DNA from: Paramecium pentaurelia
Taxonomy: Eukaryota; Ciliophora; Oligohymenophorea; Peniculida; Parameciidae
NCBI GenBank assembly: GCA_905183005.1
Contig: CAJJDO010000009.1
Location: 485,891 to 549,890 of the forward strand
DNA: 64,000 bases
Reading direction: 5' to 3'
The position numbers and the translations under genes are program-made. The notes below the pieces were generated by a model. It worked only from the letters and a program-made list of their open reading frames with translations. It had not been told where the DNA came from and did no database searches. Of the stretch, positions 24,300-35,859 are shown one piece after another. Positions within the stretch are counted from its first letter, which is position 1. Each line of letters starts with the position of its first letter.

Positions 24300-26300
24300 A
24301 GATTAATATCAGTACTTTAGGAAAGAATTATCATATAGTTGTAATATGTAAATATAATATTAATAATTGTCATTTGTATTTAATAATACATCTATTGATT
24401 ATTGTTAAATAGACAATTTAATGATCTCCAATATCATTTTCTAAATTTTAGATCGTTATCTAAATGTAGATATTTTTTAATTTCGATTAACTAAGTTTTT
24501 ATTCAAAATAATACATTAACATCTAGAGATGATTGATTATTATAATGCAATTGTATTGTTCTATAGAGGTCATTGGATTTCATTCTCTGATATACTGATT
24601 TTATGGTTATAGCCATTTCTCATAGATATACACTTATTCTTTTTGAAATGTTAATAATTTTAATTTTCCTTATTAGAATTAAAAAAGACTGATTTCTTTT
24701 GATCACTTATGCTAAATATAATATATTTGAATTACTCTTGAATTGATCAAAAAAAATTCTCATATTATAATTAATTTAATATTTCATTAAAGAAATCATA
24801 GCTTAAGATGTATGATGAAGAGGTTTTTTACTTTGTATTCAATCTTAGAATAGTCAAAGTAAGATCCTTAAAAATTTAAGGATCTTTCATTTGATGATCC
24901 AATTTATGTTCAGCAACTATGTTCTTTTTCTCCAGCTTAAATAATATCTTTGAAAGGATGAGTATTTGTAAATACTTTTAATTTTTGAATAAATAAAATT
25001 GATAAAAAATGAATATGAGACTATTGTACATTTTCAAACCTTCTTTATATATTTAAACATCTAGACCAACATTACTAGTGGTTCCAAAATTATAATACTA
25101 TTGTTTTAAACTTTGAACTATGTATCTAAACCAAAATTAGCGATTAACTAATCAAGAGATCAAGATTTGTACAAATGTTAATGATTTCAAATTATATGGA
25201 TAATCTCTTTATGAATATAATTTAAACATAACATGATTACTTATCAACATTTCTTGCATCTCCTATGTTTTTTTATTATCCATACTTTAGTATTTCTCCT
25301 CCTTGAATTAATTCTAATATAATAGTTATATATGTTCTTTTAACATAGAATTTATTAGCAAAATTTATTTCAAATACTGAATAATAATACATTATTTTGG
25401 ATAGTGAAGTTTCTTTATCAGTTAAATTTCATTTGTGCTATATTTATTCCTTTTCAATTTTATTATTGTTTGACTTACAATAAATTAAATAATAATATCT
25501 AAATTATGTTATAAACAATTTAAATGTTTTAATTGTGAATTATTTAGACTATTTTTTTCCCCAAAAATTGCTAATAGTTTTTTGAATTCTTTTTGATTAA
25601 ATAGAATTATTGATTCTAATTACTTTATGCTATGTACACCTATATCAAATTTGATTAAATATACTTACTCTACTAGATATTAAGTATACACAATTTAACT
25701 TCCTAGAATCTTTGAGATTCTTATTAATGATAGATATACCCTATCACCATTAAATAAATGATTGCTTTAAACAGAATAAAATCTATGAATTCCTTTTTTT
25801 TAGAATTTCAATTATAAAAATTAGTAAAATTATTGATTTTATCGAAAAATTGTCTTGATTATTCAATGATTTAATACTATTTCTGTTCCATAATTCTTTT
25901 TGTTCTTTAAAAGTGAATTGAATAAATAATTAGAGTTTGAATCAATCCTTTTTAATTAATATTAATTTTATATATAAAAAATTATATCAAGCAACGTTCT
26001 TTTTGATCAACCTATTATTTCATAGTCTTATATTAAGTATAAAGAATTATCTGATTCATGATTTCTTTATCTTTCTACCTATTTTTAATAGTAACTTTTC
26101 AGTCATACCATTAATAAGCAAAATTTATTATACTATGAATATGATTTTAATTTATCATTATTAAACGATCAAGAATTGTTAAAGATTACAATCTACAATT
26201 ATATAGCTAATACTTAAAATCAACAATTATATTGTAAAAATAACCTTATGTTTTGGTTTAATTATTAGTTTTTGAATAAGAATTCATAAATTAGATTTTG
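24300..26300 (-). pseudogene. Decayed protein kinase-like relic
   Basis: Pieces of a kinase fold can be read on the minus strand, scattered over frames and interrupted by TGA. A hinge-like stretch (TYITIILELIQGGEILK, near 25330-25280) recalls the E..GGEL hinge of CAMK-group kinases. Further on is YYNFGTTSNVGL, where the DFG motif would be NFG, and no HRD loop is recognisable. Around it are TGA-free runs of over 100 codons with coding-like composition. Taken together this suggests a gene that has lost function, although a badly divergent multi-intron gene remains possible. Confidence 0.35.
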
Positions 26301-26549
26301 ATGTCCATCTAAATAATTTATTAGGAATTTTTGATAGCAACGGTATTAGTTTTCTATTTGATTTCATCAATTTAGGGTAGTACTATTGGATATAATTATG
26401 ATTTAGAATTAGATTTATATATTATTAAATCTAATAATAAAGAAAATCAAAATTTAATGAATCTTAACATATATATTTAATTGAAATTCATTTTATAATA
26501 TGAAATAGATGAAAATTTTAATTATAAAAAATAAATAAGTATTATAAAA

Positions 26550-28169
26550 ATGACAAATGATCTAACAAAGAATAAGTCTATTGGATAATATCTATTTGGT
26601 AAAGAATAAATAATAAATTAAAAAAGGAAAAACTTTAGGAGAAGGAACTTTTGGGAAAGTAAAATTAGCAACACATATAATGACAGGAGAGAAAGTAGCT
26701 ATAAAAATATTGGAGAAGTAAAGGATAGCTGATGCTTCTGATGTTGAAAGAGTAACAAGAGAGATTCAAATTTTGAAATAAGTTCGACATCCTAACTTAG
26801 TATAATTATATGAAGTATTATTGGGTTCTTATCAGATAATAGAAACACCGAAATAATTATTTTTAGTGATGGAATATGTTAATGGTGGTGAACTTTTTGA
26901 GTATATAGTACAAAATTAGAGAATAAAAGATGTTGAGGCTGTTCGATTCTACAGTTAATTAATATCTGGAATAGAGTATTTGCACAAATTGCATATAGTG
27001 CATAGAGATTTAAAACCAGAAAATTTGATTCTTGATGGAAGAGGAAAAATAAAGATTATAGATTTTGGATTGTCTAATTTTTATAAATAAGATGATCTGT
27101 TGAAAACAGCTTGTGGATCACCTTGTTATGCTGCTCCAGAAATGATAGCTGGAAAAAGATATTAAGGACTTTAAGTTGATATTTGGAGTTCAGGAGTGAT
27201 TCTTTTTGCAATGTTAGCAGGATATCTTCCTTTTGAAGATACTAATACAACATAATTATATAAGAAAATAATATCAGGGGATTTCAAATTTCCTAAATAC
27301 ATTACAAATGATGCAAAAGACCTAGTTAAAAATATATTAAATACTGATCCATAAAAAAGATATACAATACTTGAAATAAGAAAACATAGTTGGCTTAATT
27401 TTTGTATAACTTTAATCTTATCAAGTTTTAAAAAGACAATTAAAAAATACCAACTGGAATCATTGTTGGTCATCATAAAATTCCTATTGATCCAGAAATA
27501 TTAAAATAATTGATTCAGTATGGAATTTCTGCTGAATATGCTGAGAAATGTATTGAAACTAATAGACACAATCATATAACAACAACATATTATCTATTAC
27601 TTAAAAAATATATTGTTGCTGGAAATAAATCAATTGCAGGTTCATATTCAAAATTTTATATTTAGATATCAGTTCTGAAATATTTGAACCATAAAGAATT
27701 TCTATTAGACAAACAACCTAAACTGATAGAAGATAAACTAATCCAACTAATCCATTACCATTGATATAAAGATAAAGTACATAATTAATAATATTTAGGT
27801 CGACATAATAATACTATGCTCATGGAAGATTCTCTAATAGATACAAAACCTAGATTGAACAATTCAGTTAATACTTAAAACACTATCTTGTAATAATCTC
27901 CTACTATCATGAATTAATCAGTTGATGTGCGAAGGAAAATAACTTTAGATTTTTAATAAACTAATGTGTTAGATGGAAGTTAATTATAGTAATCAAATGA
28001 TATTAAAGTTCTAAAATTAAAGACTCCTGTCAATAGAAATTATATATTATCAGAATATTATGGCAGATTTCCTAGAAAATCTAGAAATCAAGATAGATAA
28101 TCATCAATTGATAAAGACCAATCTTATTATTAAACATTTTATAAAGGAACTTCTGTCCCAAAAAAATGA
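26550..28169 (+). CDS. SNF1/AMPK-like serine/threonine protein kinase
   Basis: Full kinase domain in about 503 residues: glycine loop GEGTFGKV, VAIKIL lysine, hinge VMEYVNGGELF, catalytic loop HRDLKPENLIL, IDFGLSN, CGSPCYAAPEM and DIWSSGVILFAML. After the domain comes GIIVGHHKIPIDPEIL and a UBA-like helix segment (YGISAEYAEKCIETN), the autoinhibitory arrangement found in SNF1/AMPK alpha subunits. Energy-stress signalling is the family role. Introns of 28, 32, 26 and 22 nt are needed, and an 18-nt in-frame stretch near 26836 may also be an intron. The tail is polar and ends KGTSVPKK. Confidence 0.92.
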
Positions 28170-28213
28170 GTTTTTTAATTTAGTTATCTAATTTTCTTTA
28201 TTATTATTAATTT

Positions 28214-29779
28214 ATGGCTTTATTAGGAAAAACACTTAAAGGTAGAACAACTAAAGCTGGAGGCACAGAATAAAAAAGAAACATCAAAATCAGATAAATT
28301 ACTAAATCATAATAAGAATTTGAAGAAAGTCAAAAATAGGCATAAGTAATTTAAGCATTAGACATAGTTTAAAAAAGAGTAACTGCGAAGCAAAATTAGA
28401 GAAGAATAAAAGATTGTCAATTTTAATACAAAAAAACTTATGGCATATTGGAGAAGAACTATGAGAGCAGTTAAGACTGAATAATTGAAACTTGACATAG
28501 AATTATATTCATAAAATAATAAAAGAGAATTAGATTCTAAAGAAGCATTCATTTAGATGTTAGACAAGAATTTAGATGAAGCAGAAGATTAATATTAAAT
28601 TGCTTTAAGAAATCATCTTATACATTTAGAAAACTTTCATCTATTATAGGAAAGTAGAAATAGAGCACTTTTAGAAGAATTTGAAAGAGATATCAGAATA
28701 CTATAAGAAGAATTCTAAATTGAATTTGATGATATGACTAAAACTCATAAATAATAAGTTAAAGAGTTGGAAGACATGATTAAAACAGTGGAAGAAGAAG
28801 AAAAGAGAAAAGCAGAATAAGCAAAAAATTAGCATTAAACTAATAGAGAAGAAACTAAAAATAAAGATGTAGAGGATACAAGTTAAATGAAATAATAATT
28901 AGAAGATAAATAAACTAAATTTTATAATGATTTAGAATAAATGCATCAAAAATATTAATCAGATACTGCAAAGAAAACTGAAGATCATACTAAATATTAT
29001 GATGCAAATAAGGATATGTCTAAGAAAATTGAAAGGTTAGTGAGATCTATTGCTAGTAAAAAAGCAAAAATAGATTTAACAAAATATAAAATATTGTAAC
29101 ATACAAAAGAATGTAATGCAAGAAATTAAGCTTTAAAAAAAGAAAAGGAGAATATTGCTAAGAATTATTAGGATTTGAAATAAAAAATGAATAAATTTAG
29201 AGAAGAATAATAGAGATTATTAAAAGAATTAGTTAACAATAGTAGAAATTCTGTTTTAAAATTAACTGAATATAAGGAATTAGGAGAAAAGATACTTAAA
29301 ACAGCTGAATTATGTAGAAGATTGGAAACAGAAAGAGAAAAGGTATTGCCTTTTTATGAGGATACAGTTGATTTAGATTAGATTCCAGAGAATTTGAAAA
29401 ATGACTTTGAAGCTATTGAAAAAGAATAATATGAAGAATTTGCATATCTAAATAATTTCTATAAAAGATACAATAAAGTATTTAAAATTATATTATATAT
29501 TAGGTTTTATTAGATATTTTAGCAATCTAAAAATAAAAAGAGGCATTATAAAATGAAAGTAATTAATTATAATCTTTACTCAAATAATATTTGGATGGAT
29601 TATCTTGTAATGATGATGTTTTATCAAATCCAAATCCATTATTTGTTAAGAATTTCAATATTGATTTAGGTGAAAAATAAGTAATAGGTGAATCTCAATA
29701 AACAATAATTGAAGGAGTTTTTAATGTAAGAAGTACATAGATGTAATTATAAGGATAAAGAGTTGGACCATTTTAATGA
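28214..29779 (+). CDS. DRC2: Dynein regulatory complex subunit 2 (CCDC65 family)
   Basis: An axonemal nexin-link component of about 501 residues, almost entirely coiled coil. Segments typical of DRC2 are seen in order: REEQKIVNFNTKKL, WRRTMRAVKTEQLKLDIEL, MLDKNLDEAEDQYQIALRNH, LEEFERDIRILQEEF, and late in the protein EYKELGEKILKTAELCRRLE followed by KVLPFYED. Introns of 34 nt (after codon 41 or so) and 26 nt (near 29480) leave 502 codons. DRC2 pairs with DRC1 to anchor the nexin link that governs ciliary beating. It lies 45 bp after the kinase and 15 bp before the phosphatase. Confidence 0.9.
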
Positions 29780-29793
29780 TATTATTAAAATAT

Positions 29794-30899
29794 ATGAATT
29801 AAAAATTAGACATTATAAGATAAATTAAAATTCCTCGTTCTATTAGTACTATCAATTAGAAATAAACATTAAAGAAAATAAATCATTAATCTATGTTGAG
29901 TATTGTTGATAAATTGCCTCCAATCTAAAAATAACATATGAAGAGAATTTAAACTGAAATTTAATATGAAGAAGAATGTTTAATTTAAATAACATCAAAG
30001 TATGATATTGAAAAACAGTAGAACACTTCCAGGTTAAAATCATAAAAAGAAAATGAAAATAAACTAAGATAGTCTTTCAATTAAAAAAAATCTATGTAAT
30101 TAAAATGATTGGCATCTATTTGGTATATTTGATGGACATGGATAAAGTGGACATTTAGTATCATAATTTGTATCAAGACAGTTGCTAAAAGCCATAGAAA
30201 ATTAGCTTGTACAAAATAATATCAATAATCCTAATTATTTTTCATAATCATTGTAAATTGCTTTTTAACAAGTTGAAAACGATTTAGTAATAATTTAATA
30301 TAATTTAGGTAGATAAAACAACTATTGCATGTAATTTTAGTGGTTCTACTGGAGTTGTTATTTTGTTGATTGGATAAAGAATTTATTGTGCAAATGTTGG
30401 AGACTCAAGGGCTGTTTATTTTTATAAATCTTAAGATCTATGGTACAATAGACCATTATCTTATGATCATAAACCTAATAAGACTTTTGAATATAAAAGA
30501 ATTATAAGATTTGGAGGAAGAGTTGAATAAAGTTTAATTGATGGAAAAAGATAAGGTGCATTTAGAGTTTGGCTGGCTAATGAAGATATACCAGGTTTGG
30601 CAATGTCAAGATCATTTGGTGATATAGCAGCAAAATCAGTAGGAGTTATTGCTGATCCTGAAATTTTAAGATATAAAATATAAAATAACGGATTTATTTT
30701 ATTAGCAAGTGATGGGTTGTGGGATAAAATGGATTTTGAAAATATCTAAAAGATATTAGATTAACTTGATCCTCCTTTTACTCAATTAGATATAGATTTG
30801 GTAGTATAAAAACTTTTAGGGGAAACCTAATAAAAATGGGATCAACAAGATAGTGGTAGAGATGACATTACTTTGATATTGGTGCATGTTTAAATTTGA
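29794..30899 (+). CDS. PP2C-family protein phosphatase
   Basis: About 354 residues after removing 19-nt and 22-nt introns (355 codons). PPM signature motifs are present: FGIFDGHGQSGH, YCANVGDSRAVY, LAMSRSFGD, LLASDGLWD and GRDDITLILV. These include the metal-binding aspartates of DGHG, SDG and DD. The N-terminal 90 residues are basic and probably regulatory. The family removes phosphate from Ser/Thr with Mg or Mn. The specific target is unknown. The ATG is only 15 bp beyond the DRC2 stop. Confidence 0.92.
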
Positions 30900-30982
30900 A
30901 TATTTATATTATAGAATCAACTTAAAAAAGTTTTAAATACCTAATTAGATTAAAAATTATATAATAATAATAATATTGTTTT

Positions 30983-31804
30983 TCAAAAATCAGAATCAAC
31001 TATCTCTCTTTTAATTTTTTCAACTACTTATTCAACTAATTTAACTAATAATTCTTCATTTCTTTCTCTGTCAGCTCTATTTCTTTTGCATGCATCATAG
31101 GCATTCTAATATATCTTCTTTAAAATTCCAATGATTTCTTCTTCTCTTTATTCTCTTTATTTTTATTGACTATCAAATATTCTTTTAAGTTCATCCAATT
31201 ATTCATTAAATTATTAAGCAATTTTTTCTTCAATTTCTTCTCTAATTCTTATCTCTTATTCTATTTCTTAGTAGAATTAAGGAATTTAATCTTTTTTATT
31301 ATTTTAAATTAATACCATTTTAGATTTCTAATAATTTATTTTAGGTTTCTGACTTTTAATGAAATTCTTTTTAAATTTCGGTTGATAATTAATCAACTTA
31401 TTAAGAAAGATTTTAAAACACTCTCTTCTCAGTTTCCAATCTTTCTTTGCTGAAACTATTCAAAAGTGTTTTACAATTCTTTTCAACTGATAATATTTCT
31501 TTTTTCATTTTTTCATTAATTTAATCTCGAGCTTCTTTTTCTGTATCTAACATTGATTTCAATCTTTATAACTTGATTCAAATAAATTAATACTTTTTCT
31601 GCTATATCTAAAAACTTTTAATTCTTTTATTATTAAACATCTTCTATTGCAGATTCAACACTCTACAAATAACCCAATATTAATTTGAATTTTTATTATT
31701 TCTCCCCTTCAACATTATTCTATATTGATTATAGTTTTCCAAAAATTCTCTAAGCTCTTTCTTCCATTTGATCTAAAGACTTAGATTTATATTTTACCTG
31801 CCAT
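30983..31804 (-). CDS. SF-assemblin (striated fibre component)
   Basis: A coiled-coil protein of about 260 residues with the SF-assemblin layout: a polar head (DQMEERAQRIFGKLQ), a segmented rod (LDTEKEARDQINEKMKKEIL, KRVFQNLSQQVDQLS) and a C-terminal EEIIGILKKIYQNAYDACK...REIVDSDF. SF-assemblins build the kinetodesmal or striated rootlets attached to basal bodies. Introns of about 22 nt near 31630 and another near 31200 restore the frame. The first codons are unsure: ATG at 31802-31804 needs a small intron, while ATG at 31765-31767 would be in frame directly. Confidence 0.8.
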
Positions 31805-31843
31805 TTTTTTCAAATTTGAAATTTATTTATATAAAATATTAAA

Positions 31844-33076
31844 TCAATCAGAATTATCTTCAATCTAATCAAAATCCAATTTAATTTATTTATATTACAT
31901 CATAATTCTATCCTTCTCAATTAATGCATCAATTAAACCCTCAATCTAAGGGAAAAATATTCCTTGTTTCCCTTCACTAAAAATATAAGTATATTTTTTA
32001 CTATTATCCTGAATAAATGAGATTATTAAGACTTGAACCTATATCATCTTCTTTTTTGTTATTTGATTTAAGAATCAAAGTGTTTTTTTCAACTATTATT
32101 CTTATATTTTAATCACTTAAAGTGGCCTAATATAAATCATCTGCATTTAATCCTTTCAAATAATGAGGATTGAGTTCTTAATAAAAATCCTTCATTAAAA
32201 ATTTCATTTATCTAAGTTCTTCTTAATTGGAAAGATTCTTAGAAAAAAATTTTTTGATGTCTTCCTCATTTATATAGCCATCATCATTTTCATCGCAAAG
32301 TTCAAAAAATATCTAAATCTTATCTTATTAATCATATTCCCTAAATAAATTTATTGAATATTGTATTTCATTAAATTCAATATATCCATCATCATTTAAA
32401 TCAAATACCCTAAATAATATAATTGCTATTTGATACCAAAATAAACGATTTATTAGGTTGGGATCTTTGTATAACTATATTCCATGAAGTATGATGTCAA
32501 ACTCATCTCTATCTACTTTTTCAACACATTAAACCCATTCTAAAATATTTTATTTATTTTCATTTAAAGCACAAACAACTTCTTTTTTATTATCTATCAA
32601 CCATTTAACCATCTGCAATCTCAATTTATCTTTACTCTTATCACTAAATTCTGAGGCTCCAGTATAAATTTAATCTTTATATTTTTTATGTAAGTATGAT
32701 CTGCATTATTCATTATTTTTTAGTACTGATATTGTTCCACCTTTGTTTGTTTTACATGCTTGAATTCTAGGCTTTATTTATAATGAATCACATTTCATTT
32801 TTTTCCTTCTCCTCTTTAAAATATATATTTATAATATATTACAAGTTCCATTATATTTCTTGTAACCTTGCTTATCTTTTTTGTTTAAAATTCATTATTA
32901 GTGGTATTTTTTATTTATTTTTTTTTATGCAAAGAAGGATTGAGATGGAAGTTAAATTTAACTAAGACTTCACTTGCTTTTCTTGTAGGTGTATTTGCAG
33001 TTCTAGGACTTCTATCACTTGATGAAAGATTTTGTAACTTTGATAAATTAGGGAGTTAAATGTGCTATTATTTCAT
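31844..33076 (-). CDS. EF-hand calcium-binding protein
   Basis: Two canonical EF-hand loops are adjacent: DLNDDGYIEFNE and DENDDGYINEED. The N-terminal region is Ser/Thr/Arg-rich (SSSDRSPRTANTPTRKASE), and the middle is helical (LQMVKWLIDN). A 29-nt intron near 32830 joins the N-terminal exon, with ATG at 33074-33076, to the EF-hand exon. A frame change near 32020 needs one more intron that I could not place exactly. The C-terminal piece ends IEDNSD. Likely a calcium sensor, with no further family assignment. Its start is 22 bp from the divergent start of the next gene. Confidence 0.75.
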
Positions 33077-33097
33077 AATAATTTATTTAACAAATCA

Positions 33098-33695
33098 ATG
33101 AATCCAAATGATGATTAGTAGAGACTATACTAAATGTTCTAATAAATGGGTAATCCAGACCCATATGGACGAATGTTACCTGTGCCAAATCCTCAATATT
33201 ATTAATGTTGGACTCCACCTTTTCCATAATAAATGATGCCACCCCCTCCAAATTAAAAATATCCATTTCCAGATTAATTTATGCATGACCAAGCTCTTTA
33301 AATGAATTCACTTCAACCTAATCAAGGTGGAATGAATTTAAATGGTATGCCATAAGGTTTACCAAATATGCCTCCAATGCCTATTGGATTTGGAATGCCT
33401 CCTATGGGACCAGGTCAATTACCTCCTGGAGCTATGGGTCCAGGTCCTATGGGTCCCATGGGTCCAATGAGTGCCATGGGTCCAATGGGCCCTATGGGAC
33501 CAATGGGTCCAGGACCAATGTAATTACCTGGTATGGGACCTATTCCTCAAGGACCTATGGGATAGATGCCAAATTTTGATTTTCCATTTAAACAATAACC
33601 ACAATTATAATAGTAAATAGGATAGAATCAAATGATATAATAATAATAATAGCAATAATAATAATAATAATCACATTCATAATAATAACCTTTGC

Positions 33696-33726
<31 letters not shown>

Positions 33727-34879
33727 GCAAGTTTAATAACAACAATAATAGGCACCTTAAAATCAGAATTAAGGAAATTCAAATACAAATAATAATAATA
33801 ATAATAGTATGACTTAATAAAACAATTTAGAATAAGGTAAATGAATCATAATATTTTAGGTTTTTCATAAGTTGTAAATGAGTTTTAATTAAAAATTTTG
33901 AATATGTTTGTTTAATAAAATTAGATGTTATTAGACTTTAAGAATAAAAATGCCAATTTGGAAAGTGTTATAACACAAATATTAGATGAAATAACAAATC
34001 TACAAAGAATTGTTGAATAGAAATTTGATAATGGATAGACAGAAGAATTTGTTAGTAGATGTAATCATTTATAATTTTATTTTATTAGTATCTATACCTC
34101 ATCAAGAAATGACACATAATAATATCTTATTAAAGTCTTTATCTTATAATTTAAATGAATTTTAATATTAATTGGTATTGATTAATGACTTAGATACTGT
34201 TTTATTTAAAGACAAGAACTTTAATCTTGAAATTGCTCTTAAGGATATGAAAGGATAAAATATTAAAAATAAAAATAAGATAGAATTAGAGATACAATTA
34301 TATTCATCAGATGATAAACCAATGTTATTATAACTAAATTCATAAAATCAAGTGATATTAAGATTGCCTGAAGATAATATTTGGTTAGATGATGGATTAG
34401 CAGATGTTGAGAAACTCTAAATCAATGAAGTTACATCTCACTTTTAAAATGGATGGGTACATATGATAGTATATCCCATAAGAAATAATAATAAAATAGG
34501 ATCAGATGACATAAATCCTGCATTAATAAAACCATTAATATTATAAATTGTTGTGAAATCAAAAAAAACATTTAAGAAGTAATTTTAGTTTTAATTAATT
34601 AGATCATCTCGTTCAAGGTCAAGATCTCATGAAAGATTAAGAAGATTAGAAAAGTTAGAAAATAAATCAAGTTCAGAATCAGAAAATGAATAAAAAGATA
34701 TGAAAATATCATAAGAAAAATAAAATGGAAATGAAAATTAAATAGAAGAATAAAATGATAAGGAAAAAGATAGTGAAAAGAAAAATAATAGTATCTAGAA
34801 TAATAATGAATAATAAAATGAAAATTAACAAGAAAAAGAGGAAATTTATTAAAATAATGAATATGAATCTGAATCTTGA
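33098..34879 (+). CDS. Low-complexity Met/Pro/Gly- and Gln-rich protein with RS- and acidic tail
   Basis: 576 residues after 23-nt and 28-nt introns (577 codons). Residues 1-95 are Pro/Tyr/Asn-rich. Residues 95-165 repeat MGP/GPM units. They are followed by about 50 residues dominated by Gln, written nearly all as TAA. A folded-looking region follows (RIVEQKFDNG..., DNIWLDDGLADVEKL). The C-terminus has an Arg/Ser stretch (RSSRSRSRSHERLRRLEK) and a Gln/Asn/Glu tail. This composition resembles RNA-binding or condensate-forming proteins. No catalytic domain is visible and function is unknown. Confidence 0.8.
33400..33560 (+). repeat. In-frame GGT-CCA-ATG type repeats (Met-Gly-Pro)
   Basis: Imperfect tandem 9-nt units encode Met-Gly-Pro within the low-complexity protein. 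Codons vary between units (GGT/GGC/GGA, CCA/CCT/CCC), which suggests selection on the protein rather than recent slippage. Confidence 0.8.
33619..33735 (+). repeat. TAA trinucleotide repeat encoding polyglutamine
   Basis: Runs of TAA with a few TAG and CAA codons, in frame with the low-complexity protein and read as Gln under the ciliate code. The opposite strand reads as an Ile-rich false frame. Confidence 0.9.
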
Positions 34880-34920
34880 GAATCATGATGTAATTATGAT
34901 ACTTATTTATTAAATTTCAT

Positions 34921-35608
34921 TCATTTTAGTCTCCAGGTTTCTTTTATTAAAGCTATAAAGTTTTCATCTGATTCAATATCAGCACTAACTGCAGCATAGT
35001 ATTCTTTCCATTCCTAAAATTTTAAGTATTATTATAATTTTACATTCAATGTAATATGGCCTGATTGATTGCCTTTTTTGAAATATTGTAAAAACTCTAT
35101 ATAAGCTTAATCTTCAGTAAGTTCTCCTCTTGTTACTTTAGGATGATTTTTAGCATTAAATATTCCTTTGAAATCATCTGCAACTATAAATCCTAAATTA
35201 TCTTTATCAAACTTTTTGAATGCTTAAACAATAACCTCTAATCTATTTTCATTTGGTGATCCCTATATAATTATAAAATTATTATTACTCTAATTAAATA
35301 AAGAAATTCAGCAACATCAATTGAGCCATCTCTGTTTCTATCAAGATAATTTAATAGAAACTAAAGTTATATGAATATTTACATCTGTTTAAAATTTTGT
35401 TAGTATAACACCATTTTATTTTAATCCAATCAGAAATTCATCTTTATCAATTCTGCATTTATGATCAAAAGATTCAAAACCTCTAAATGTTTTTCCTAAA
35501 GTTCTTATTGTAGTTTAAGATTTTGCATTTAAATATGACTTAATCTTTTTAATGACTAAATTTAATAGTTAATGTACTAATATCAAGTTATTCTTAAGGA
35601 TTTATCAT
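34921..35608 (-). CDS. Calcyphosin-like EF-hand protein
   Basis: 195 residues after four introns (22, 22, 26 and 30 nt; 196 codons exactly). Four EF-hand-like units in order: a degenerate one (DHKCRIDKDEF), DRNRDGSIDVAE, DKDNLGFIVADD and a degenerate last unit. The C-terminus HPKVTRGELTEDQA...EWKEYYAAVSADIESDENF...WRL matches the hallmark end of calcyphosin/CAPSL. These proteins are calcium sensors commonly found in ciliated cells. Ciliary location here is inference. Confidence 0.9.
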
Positions 35609-35859
35609 TTATAAAACTTATTAAATAAAATTAATATTTATAAATGACATCTAAACTAAAGTAATTATATTTATATTCAATGTCTTTTGTATACATATTA
35701 TCCTATATTTATAAAATATTTTATCAATAATATTAAAAATATATTCAACTAATTCATTATTTGAATTTGGCTCTAAAAATATATTTTAATTCATTTAAGA
35801 TTTTAACTTATAATCGGAAATTGCAATTAAAGAAATAGAAAATAATATTAATATTTACA

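Noticed and set aside
25937..26164. 75-codon plus-strand frame under the standard code
   Set aside because: Hydrophobic, without motif. It is antisense to the coding-like minus-strand kinase relic, so most likely a shadow.
27171..27476. Minus-strand frame of 101 codons open under the standard code
   Set aside because: It lies antisense to the SNF1-like kinase catalytic domain, which is clearly the real gene.
33588..33788. Minus-strand frame rich in isoleucine
   Set aside because: It is the reverse complement of the TAA polyglutamine tract in the plus-strand low-complexity gene.
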